Source of the DNA: JAVKFF01 sp040226215
Lineage (GTDB): Bacteria; Pseudomonadota; Alphaproteobacteria; DSM-16000; Inquilinaceae
Assembly (NCBI GenBank): GCA_040226215.1
Contig: JAVKFF010000081.1
Coordinates: forward strand, 1-6,404
Reading direction: 5' to 3'
DNA length: 6,404 nt
In this document: piece by piece, positions 1 through 4,898 of the stretch
Numbering within the stretch: position 1 is the first letter of the stretch
Layout: each line of letters begins with the position of its first letter
Made by a program: the position numbers and the translations under genes
Notes under the pieces: model-generated
Told to the model about the DNA's origin: nothing
The model's input: the letters and a program-made list of their open reading frames with translations, nothing else
Database searches by the model: none

Positions 1-338
1 TCGGCCGGATCGACCAGGGCACCGGCCGCACCGTAGCGCCGGGTGAGCCAGTCCGCCGCCGACCGACGGAACGCCACGCGGCCCGGGATCGGCGGATAGC
101 GGTTCCAGTCGCCGGCGGCCGCCGCCATGGCCTGCAGTGCGAAACCGGGTATCGGGTGCTGCGGCTCGCCGATCGACATGTTGATCGGCGGCGCCCCCGG
201 CGCGACCCCCGGTGCCACAGAGTCGAGCAGGGCGCGCAGGCGCGCGAACGGGTAGTCCGTCAGCCGGTCGATATCCGGGTTGACGGGGAAGCCGGGCGCC
301 TGCTGGCTCTCCTGCGGCATGGCCATGGGCCTGATCAT
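1..338 (-). CDS. Class I/II PLP-dependent aminotransferase, DapC-like (N-terminal part, cut by left edge)
   Basis: Only about 112 N-terminal codons are in the window; the lysine that binds pyridoxal phosphate would lie beyond the left edge. The visible protein has the N-terminal arm NPDIDRLTDYPFARLRALL (about residues 17-35), then a PPINMSIGEPQH segment and a WNRYPPIPG segment, followed by an ADWLTRRYG helix. This order is typical of aminotransferases annotated in alphaproteobacteria as succinyldiaminopimelate aminotransferase (DapC), which makes N-succinyl-diaminopimelate for lysine and peptidoglycan in the cytoplasm. That substrate is family knowledge, not visible here. The start is uncertain: in-frame ATGs occur at 359, 338, 326 and 320. 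I prefer 338 because a weak GGAA sits just upstream, but 326 is nearly as good. The gene is divergent from the LOG-family gene. It could be a related aspartate- or tyrosine-type aminotransferase. Confidence 0.75.
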   Translation of the reverse strand, partial: MIRPMAMPQESQQAPGFPVNPDIDRLTDYPFARLRALLDSVAPGVAPGAPPINMSIGEPQHPIPGFALQAMAAAAGDWNRYPPIPGRVAFRRSAADWLTRRYGAAGALVDPA

Positions 339-530
339 CGTTTCCGGAGCGGCGATCATGTCGGCGACAATAACCGCGCGGTTCGCTTCAAACAAGAGTT
401 GGGTATCTAAATCTTACGCGAGTTTCAATGACTTCGCAGTATTTCTTGCGCTGTGATATGAAAATTGTGCCCTGGATGGTCCGCGGGCTAGTGCCGACAC
501 CGATTCGCCGAAGGGATGAGAGGAGCTGCC
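339..530. other. Divergent intergenic region, AT-rich core
   Basis: This stretch separates the left-hand aminotransferase (minus) from the LOG-family gene (plus). About 380-475 is clearly richer in A and T than the flanking coding DNA, as expected for a region holding promoters in both directions. A TTGAAA on the minus strand (near 423-428) and a TATGAA on the plus strand (457-462) resemble single promoter hexamers. Neither has a convincing partner at 16-18 bases, so I do not call specific promoters. No gene or RNA is evident. Confidence 0.5.
518..525 (+). promoter_or_regulatory. Ribosome binding site that decides the LOG-gene start
   Basis: The sequence GAGAGGAG ends five bases before the ATG at 531, close to ideal spacing. 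An in-frame ATG at 516 lies just upstream of this site and has only a short GGG directly before it. This favours the start at 531. Confidence 0.75.
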
Positions 531-1307
531 ATGAACCACCCGGATGACGCGTCGCGCGGCCCGGACCCGGCACCAGGCGATCCGGCAGCACCGACCGGGG
601 CCGATGCCAATTGGGGCAAGGCGACCCCGGCGGCGGAGGACCGGCGTCTGCTGGACGACGCACAGCGGCCGGTCACCGACTGGATGCGGGTGGTTCGGAT
701 CGGCCGCGAGCTGATGCACGGCTTCGCGCTGTTCCGCGACGTCCGGCACTGCGTCACCGTCTTCGGCTCGGCGCGCTTCCCGGCTGACAACCCGCACTAC
801 GCCATGGCGCGCGACCTCGCCCGGCGGCTGGGCGAGGCCGGCTTCCCGATCCTCACCGGAGGCGGCCCGGGCCTGATGGAGGCGGCGAACCGCGGCGCCC
901 GCGACGCCGGCGCCCTGTCGCTCGGCTGCAACATCCAGCTGCCGCGCGAGCAGCACCCCAACGCCTATCTCGATCGCTGGGCGGAGTTCCGCTACTTCTT
1001 CGTGCGCAAGCTGATGCTGGTGCGCCATTCCTGCGCCTTCGTGCTGATGCCCGGCGGCTTCGGCACGCTGGACGAGTTCTTCGAGGTGCTGGTGCTGATC
1101 CAGACCGGCAAGATCCACGACTTTCCGGTGGTGATGATGGGCCGCGACTTCTGGCGACCGCTCACCGACTTCGTCGAGAACGGCCTGCTCGCCGCCGGCA
1201 CCATCAGCGCGGCCGATCTCGCCCTCGTCCACCTCACCGACGATGTCGACGAGGCTGTCCGCCACATCCTGGCGACCACCAACCCGCCGGCACGGCCCGG
1301 GCGATAG
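531..1307 (+). CDS. LOG-family protein (TIGR00730), cytokinin-type nucleoside 5'-monophosphate phosphoribohydrolase
   Basis: This 258-residue cytoplasmic protein has the hallmarks of the LOG / 'lysine decarboxylase-like' Rossmann family. A TVFGSARF strand begins the fold, followed by TGGGPGLMEAANRGA (residues 109-123), the RK pair at 159-160 in FFVRKLML, and the signature PGGFGTLDE at 174-182, which holds the conserved glutamate. Characterised members hydrolyse the N-glycosidic bond of nucleoside 5'-monophosphates, releasing base and ribose 5-phosphate. In plants and some bacteria this activates cytokinins, but in most bacteria the physiological substrate is unknown. Old database entries calling such proteins lysine decarboxylase are not supported. 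The first 50 or so residues (Pro-, Asp- and Ala-rich) look like a disordered extension before the fold. The gene stands alone, divergent from the aminotransferase and convergent with amtB, which ends 139 bases beyond it. Confidence 0.93.
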   Translation: MNHPDDASRGPDPAPGDPAAPTGADANWGKATPAAEDRRLLDDAQRPVTDWMRVVRIGRELMHGFALFRDVRHCVTVFGSARFPADNPHYAMARDLARRLGEAGFPILTGGGPGLMEAANRGARDAGALSLGCNIQLPREQHPNAYLDRWAEFRYFFVRKLMLVRHSCAFVLMPGGFGTLDEFFEVLVLIQTGKIHDFPVVMMGRDFWRPLTDFVENGLLAAGTISAADLALVHLTDDVDEAVRHILATTNPPARPGR

Positions 1308-1334
1308 GACGGGCGACGGATACGGGCGGCCGAC

Positions 1335-1367
1335 AAGAAAACCCCGGCTCCGCGGGGGAGCCGGGGT
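1335..1367 (-). terminator. Rho-independent terminator of the glnK-amtB operon
   Basis: An 11-bp perfect inverted repeat (ACCCCGGCTCC at 1341-1351 and GGAGCCGGGGT at 1357-1367) flanks a 5-base loop. Read on the minus strand, the stem is followed by TTTTCTT, the T-tract expected of an intrinsic terminator. It lies about 79 bases past the amtB stop codon. On the plus strand no T-tract follows, so it is weaker as a terminator for the LOG gene, though the hairpin may still slow polymerase arriving from that side. Confidence 0.85.
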
Positions 1368-1446
1368 GTCGAGGTGAGGAAACGCCGGTGGCCGCCCTCC
1401 AAGGGGAAAGAACGGCTGCCGATCCGGTCAGGGTGTCAGCCGGCCG

Positions 1447-2886
1447 TCAGACCCGCTGCGAGCCCTGGCCGAATTCCGGATAGGCCTCCATGCCGAGCTC
1501 GGCCCGGTCGAGGCCGAGTTCCTCGTCCTCCTCCGACGCACGGATGCCGATGGTGAGCTTCAGCACCAGCCAGACGGCGGCGCTGGTGACCACCATGAAG
1601 GCGCCGATCGCGGCGATGCCGGTGATCTGCACGCCGAGATTGGCGCCACCGAAGATGCCGACCGCGAGCGTGCCCCAGATGCCGGCCACCAGGTGGGCGG
1701 AGATGGCGCCGACCACGTCGTCGATCTTCAGCCTGTCGATGATCGGCACGGCGATGACCACCAGCGCACCGCCGATGCCGCCGATGACGATCGACCAGAT
1801 GTGCACCAGCTGGTCCGGGCCCGCGGTGATCGAGACCAGGCCGGCGATGGCGCCGTTCAGCGCGAAAGTCAGGTCGATCTTGCGGAACAGGATCTGGCTG
1901 AGGACGGTGGCCGCCACCACGCCGGCCGCCGCGGCCAGGTTGGTGTTGGTGAAGACGATCGCCATCCAGGCGGCGTCCGCGGCCGAGCCCAGCGCCAGCT
2001 GCGAGCCGCCGTTGAAGCCGAACCAGCCGAGCCAGAGGATGAAGGTGCCCAGCGTGGCCAGCGGCAGGTTCGCGCCCGGCATCGGGTTGACCGAGCCGTC
2101 GGGATTGTACTTGCCCTTGCGCGCACCGAGGATGATGGCGCCGGTGAGCGCCGCCCAGCCGCCGACCGAGTGCACGATGGTCGAGCCGGCGAAGTCCGAG
2201 AAGCCCATCTCGGCCAGCCAGCCGCCGCCCCAGGTCCAGGAGCCCTGGATCGGGTAGAGGATGCCGGTCAGCACGACGACGAAGATCATGAAGGGCCAGA
2301 ACTTGATGCGCTCGGCCAGCGTGCCCGAGACGATCGAGGCGGCGGTGGCGACGAAGACCATCTGGAAGAACCAGTCCGACATGGTGGAATAGCCCACCCC
2401 GTCGGCGATCAGCAGCGTGGTGAGCGCGGCGCTCGCCGCCTCGTTCGCCGCCGCAACAGCCGCGGCATCCTCTGGATCGACATCGCCGAGCGCGCCAACC
2501 GCATCAAGCAGCGCCAGTTCCGATCCGCCCGTGTCGTAGAGCAGGGAGAAGCTGCCGACCCAGCCGGTGACGTCGACATACATCAGCGAGTAGCCAATGA
2601 GGTAGTACATCATGCCGGCGATGCCGTAGAGGACGATGTTCTTCAGGCAGATCGTCGCCGTGTTCTTGGTCCGCACCAGGCCGGATTCGAGCATGGCGAA
2701 GCCGGCCGCCATCCACATCACCAGCGCGCCGTTGATCAGGAACGAGAAGGTGTTGAAGACATAGGCGGATTCGTTCGAGACGGTGGACGCCATCGCGGCG
2801 TCCTGGGCCAGGGCCGGGTTGGCCAGCGCCAGCCCCGCCAGGCCGGCGGCGCCGCCCGCCAGCAGTAGTCGCTTCCAGACAGTCAT
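1447..2886 (-). CDS. amtB: Ammonium transporter AmtB (Amt/MEP/Rh family)
   Basis: This 479-residue inner-membrane channel conducts ammonium/ammonia into the cell. Residues 1-27 look like a cleavable signal peptide ending ALA, followed by a run of hydrophobic membrane segments. Family marks include the GFAMLESGLVRTKN segment, a phenylalanine pair (173-174) near the pore entrance, AERIKFWPF (from 191), DFAGSTIVH with pore histidine H239, and DDVVGAISAH with the second pore histidine H398. The cytoplasmic tail is acidic (EEDEE) and ends near AYPEF (468-472), which resembles the alphaproteobacterial 'marine subtype' as I remember it. The start at 2886 leaves 4 bases after the glnK stop, and a GGAGG (2899-2903) lies inside the end of glnK, 12 bases upstream. 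An alternative ATG at 2907 would overlap glnK and has a poor ribosome binding site. Co-transcription with glnK is typical, and GlnK inserts its T-loop into the AmtB pore to close it. Residues about 119-170 form an unusually long Ala- and acid-rich periplasmic loop. Confidence 0.96.
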   Translation of the reverse strand: MTVWKRLLLAGGAAGLAGLALANPALAQDAAMASTVSNESAYVFNTFSFLINGALVMWMAAGFAMLESGLVRTKNTATICLKNIVLYGIAGMMYYLIGYSLMYVDVTGWVGSFSLLYDTGGSELALLDAVGALGDVDPEDAAAVAAANEAASAALTTLLIADGVGYSTMSDWFFQMVFVATAASIVSGTLAERIKFWPFMIFVVVLTGILYPIQGSWTWGGGWLAEMGFSDFAGSTIVHSVGGWAALTGAIILGARKGKYNPDGSVNPMPGANLPLATLGTFILWLGWFGFNGGSQLALGSAADAAWMAIVFTNTNLAAAAGVVAATVLSQILFRKIDLTFALNGAIAGLVSITAGPDQLVHIWSIVIGGIGGALVVIAVPIIDRLKIDDVVGAISAHLVAGIWGTLAVGIFGGANLGVQITGIAAIGAFMVVTSAAVWLVLKLTIGIRASEEDEELGLDRAELGMEAYPEFGQGSQRV

Positions 2887-2890
2887 GGAT

Positions 2891-3229
2891 TTACAGAGCC
2901 TCCGCATTCTTTTCGCCGGTGCGGATGCGCACCGCCTGGCCGATCTCCATCACGAAGATCTTGCCGTCGCCGATGCGGCCGGTGTTCGCCGATTTCTGGA
3001 TCGCCTCAACGACGCTCTCCACCATCTCGTCACCGACCGCGACCTCGATCTTCACTTTCGGCAGAAAGCTGACCGCGTATTCCGCCCCGCGATAGATCTC
3101 GGTCTGGCCCTTCTGGCGACCGAAGCCCTTGACCTCGCTCACCGTCAGCCCCTGCAAGCCCAGCTGGGTGAGCGACTCGCGCACCTCGTCGAGCTTGAAC
3201 GGCTTGATAATGGCCATCACTAGTTTCAT
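2891..3229 (-). CDS. glnK: Nitrogen regulatory protein PII (GlnK type)
   Basis: This 112-residue protein has exactly the usual PII length. It starts MKLVMAIIKPFKLDEVRESL and carries the T-loop with YRGAEY at 46-51, so Tyr51, the uridylylation site, is present. TGRIGDGKIFV at 83-93 is the second PII signature, and Arg101 and Arg103 lie near the C-terminus. PII trimers sense ATP/ADP and 2-oxoglutarate and report nitrogen status, with GlnD adding and removing UMP. I choose GlnK over GlnB because the gene directly precedes amtB and the N-terminus begins MKLV, but the two paralogues differ little. The start at 3229 follows a GAGGGGAA (3237-3244) at 7 bases. A longer in-frame start at 3331 would add 34 residues foreign to the family and lies within the likely promoter, so it is rejected. 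Expression is probably sigma-54/NtrC dependent. Confidence 0.96.
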   Translation of the reverse strand: MKLVMAIIKPFKLDEVRESLTQLGLQGLTVSEVKGFGRQKGQTEIYRGAEYAVSFLPKVKIEVAVGDEMVESVVEAIQKSANTGRIGDGKIFVMEIGQAVRIRTGEKNAEAL

Positions 3230-3261
3230 CGGTTGCTTCCCCTCATCTCCTTCAGCGCGAC

Positions 3262-3280
3262 CCCGGCGCCGCACGCCGGG
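3262..3280 (-). promoter_or_regulatory. Hairpin in the glnK leader (proximal)
   Basis: A perfect 7-bp inverted repeat, CCCGGCG / CGCCGGG, closes a 5-base loop (TGCGG on the transcribed strand). It lies about 17 bases before the glnK Shine-Dalgarno sequence. No T-tract follows, so it is not an intrinsic terminator. It may stabilise the mRNA or affect translation; its role is unknown. Confidence 0.5.
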
Positions 3281-3288
3281 TGGGGGTT

Positions 3289-3303
3289 GGTCCGCACGGG
3301 ACC
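3289..3303 (-). promoter_or_regulatory. Hairpin in the glnK leader (distal)
   Basis: A perfect 5-bp inverted repeat, GGTCC / GGACC, closes a 5-base loop 8 bases upstream of the first hairpin. On the transcribed strand both hairpins contain CGTGCGG in or across the loop. A stem this short could occur by chance in GC-rich DNA. Confidence 0.35.
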
Positions 3304-3326
3304 TTCCGCGTACCGGGGTGATGAGA

Positions 3327-3343
3327 CTCAAGAACCGTGCCAG
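3327..3343 (-). promoter_or_regulatory. Sigma-54 (RpoN) promoter for glnK-amtB
   Basis: The minus strand reads CTGGCACGGTTCTTGAG. It matches the -24/-12 consensus YTGGCACGrNNNTTGCW in the whole -24 block and in TTG of the -12 block, with exactly 10 bases between GG and the -13 position. It departs at -12 (A for C) and at the final W (G). Transcription should begin near 3316, giving a leader of about 87 bases. Sigma-54 control of glnK-amtB is well established in proteobacteria; its use here is inferred from this match. Confidence 0.72.
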
Positions 3344-3418
3344 TTTGTGTGCGGCGCAAAATATGCCGCGCGGTCAGCGAATTTCCCGCGCCGTTGCCTT
3401 ACCTTTGACTCACACGGC

Positions 3419-3435
3419 TGCACATAATTTGAGCG
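3419..3435 (-). promoter_or_regulatory. NtrC-like binding site, promoter-proximal
   Basis: The minus strand reads CGCTCAAATTATGTGCA. Compared with TGCACYAAAATRGTGCA it matches 10 of 17 positions, including GCnC on the left and the whole GTGCA on the right. Its centre lies about 111 bases upstream of the predicted transcription start, a usual distance for an NtrC enhancer. The match was scored by eye. Confidence 0.42.
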
Positions 3436-3447
3436 ACGCCCGCGCTC

Positions 3448-3464
3448 TGGTCATTTATTGTGCA
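3448..3464 (-). promoter_or_regulatory. NtrC-like binding site, promoter-distal
   Basis: The minus strand reads TGCACAATAAATGACCA, with a perfect left half (TGCAC) and a weak right half. Its centre is about 140 bases upstream of the predicted start and 29 bases from the proximal site, close to three helical turns. It overlaps the GTG at 3460, which argues against that codon as the hydroxylase start. Confidence 0.4.
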
Positions 3465-3576
3465 GTATTGTGACCCAATGGCGTCATCCGGTCGCGTTTC
3501 GGACCCGGGGCTGGACAGGCCGGGTGTTCCGGCGCATCTCCTCGACAGGAACACGCTGGCGGAAGGGCACCCAGGC

Positions 3577-4836
3577 ATGGCCGGGCGGGACGATCTGAGA
3601 ACCGACATCGCCATCGTCGGCGGCGGCCTTGCCGGCCTCACCCTGGCGCTTGGCCTGGCACGCGCCGGCATCGGCGCCGTCGTCGTCGACCGGGTGCCGC
3701 TCGAGACCATGGCCGCCGCGCCTTTCGACGGGCGCAGCACCGCCATCTCCTTCGGCTCGCGGCGTATACTCGAACGGGTCGGCTTGTGGCCGCGCGTCGC
3801 CGGCGAGGCCGCGCCGATCCTCGACATCCGCATCGCCGACGACCGCCAGCCCCTCTTCCTGCATTTCGACCATGAGGAGATGGCCGACCGCTCCGGCGGC
3901 GAGCCCTTCGGCCACATCGTCGACAACCGGGTGCTGCGCCGGGCCCAGTTCGAGGCGCTGGCGGCGGCCGACGGCGTGCGCCACCTGGCGCCGGCGACGG
4001 TGACCGGCATCGCGCGCGGCGACACCGGCGTGAAGGTGACACTGGCGGACGGCAGGCATATCGGCGCGGAACTGGTGGTCGGCGCCGACGGCCGACGCTC
4101 GGCCGTGCGCGAGAGTGCCGGCATCCGCACCCGCGGCTGGTCCTACGCGCAGCACGCCATCGTCGGCTGCCTGACCCACGAGAAGCCGCATGACGGCCTG
4201 GCGCTCGAGCACTTCCTGCCCGAGGGGCCCTTCGCCGTCCTGCCGATGACCGACGACGCGGCGGGCCGGCACCGTTCCTCGCTGGTCTGGACCGAAACGC
4301 CGGCGCGCGCCGATCACCTGCTGGCCCTCGACGACGCGGCCTTCGACCGGGCGCTGAACGAGCGGCTGGGCGACTATCTGGGGCCGGCGCGCATGGCCTC
4401 GGCGCGCTTTCGCTATCCGCTGACCCTGATCCACGCCCGGCGCTATGTCGACCGGCGCCTGGCGCTGATCAGCGAGGCGGCGCACGGCATCCACCCGATC
4501 GCCGGCCAGGGCCTCAATCTCGGCCTGCGCGACATCGACCTGCTGCTCGATCTCGTGGGCGAGCGGGCGCGCCTCGGCCTCGACCTCGGCGACCCGGACA
4601 TGCTGGCGCGCTACGAGGCGCGGCGGCGGCCGGACAACACCGCCATGGCGGTGGCCACCGACCTTCTCAACCGGCTGTTCTCCAACCGCATCGGACCGGT
4701 CAGGCGGCTGCGCGGCCTGGGGCTGGAGGCGGTCGGCATGCTGCCGCCCGTGAAGCGCTTCTTCATGGCCCAGGCCATGGGGCTGAGCGGCCGCGAGGCC
4801 GCCCGCCGCCGCGGTTGGCCGGCCGGGCGCGACTGA
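3577..4836 (+). CDS. UbiH/UbiF/COQ6-family FAD-dependent monooxygenase (ubiquinone ring hydroxylase)
   Basis: This 419-residue flavoprotein belongs to the class A aromatic hydroxylases that add hydroxyl groups to the ubiquinone ring, using FAD, a reductant and oxygen, near the inner membrane. The FAD-binding VGGGLAGL gives GxGxxG at 15-20, followed by the acid D38 at the end of the second strand and DGRSTAIS at 51-58, typical of the Ubi subgroup. The DG motif GADGRRS is at 169-175. The second FAD motif reads SEAAHGIHPIAGQGLNLGLRD from 299; most relatives have GD where this has SE. Which ring position it hydroxylates cannot be told from sequence, so no symbol is given. The start at 3577 places the Rossmann motif 14 residues in and has a GGAAGGG upstream. 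Starts at 3478 or 3460 would add 33 or 39 residues without a ribosome binding site. It is divergent from glnK and converges on the crystallin-like gene after 62 bases. Confidence 0.92.
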   Translation: MAGRDDLRTDIAIVGGGLAGLTLALGLARAGIGAVVVDRVPLETMAAAPFDGRSTAISFGSRRILERVGLWPRVAGEAAPILDIRIADDRQPLFLHFDHEEMADRSGGEPFGHIVDNRVLRRAQFEALAAADGVRHLAPATVTGIARGDTGVKVTLADGRHIGAELVVGADGRRSAVRESAGIRTRGWSYAQHAIVGCLTHEKPHDGLALEHFLPEGPFAVLPMTDDAAGRHRSSLVWTETPARADHLLALDDAAFDRALNERLGDYLGPARMASARFRYPLTLIHARRYVDRRLALISEAAHGIHPIAGQGLNLGLRDIDLLLDLVGERARLGLDLGDPDMLARYEARRRPDNTAMAVATDLLNRLFSNRIGPVRRLRGLGLEAVGMLPPVKRFFMAQAMGLSGREAARRRGWPAGRD

Positions 4837-4898
4837 GACCGCAGCGGCGGCAGCCGGACGGAAAGGCCGTTTTCGCGTCGATCCAGTCGCAATCCGGC

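Larger units (their letters stand above)
3230..3576. promoter_or_regulatory. Divergent control region between glnK and the UbiH-type gene
   Basis: This 347-base stretch has no supported gene. Read toward glnK (minus strand) it holds, in order, two NtrC-like sites, a short GC inverted repeat (GCGGC at 3351-3355 and GCCGC at 3365-3369 around an AT-rich centre), a -24/-12 element, and a leader of about 87 bases with two hairpins. Read toward the hydroxylase, an open frame extends upstream to a GTG at 3460 and an ATG at 3478, but neither has a ribosome binding site. I see no convincing sigma-70 promoter for the hydroxylase gene. Confidence 0.7.

Noticed and set aside
414..1265. A 283-codon open frame antisense to the LOG-family gene
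   Set aside because: The opposite strand carries the full set of LOG motifs, and this translation (rich in His, Glu, Ala, Arg) resembles nothing known.
1693..2868. A long open frame (391 codons) antisense to amtB
   Set aside because: It lies wholly across a clear amtB gene, and its translation is low-complexity, rich in Arg, Asp, Gly and Gln, as expected for the reverse of GC-rich coding DNA. No motif is seen.
3226..3252. A six-codon leader open frame on the minus strand (ATG at 3246) whose TGA overlaps the glnK ATG
   Set aside because: The AAGGAG before it directly abuts its ATG with no spacer, so initiation would be poor, and the overlap can arise by chance. It may be worth a glance only if ribosome profiling exists.
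3351..3369. GCGGC...GCCGC inverted repeat between the sigma-54 element and the NtrC-like sites, considered as a third NtrC site
   Set aside because: It has the dyad symmetry and an AT centre but lacks the TGCAC/GTGCA halves; left unassigned.
3484..4494. A 336-codon open frame antisense to the UbiH-type gene
   Set aside because: It mirrors a gene with intact FAD motifs and has no domain signature; it is a by-product of high G+C.
4858..4873. Possible terminator between the convergent hydroxylase and crystallin-like genes (ACGG/CCGT followed by TTT)
   Set aside because: The stem is only 4 bp and the T-tract very short; this is too weak to call.
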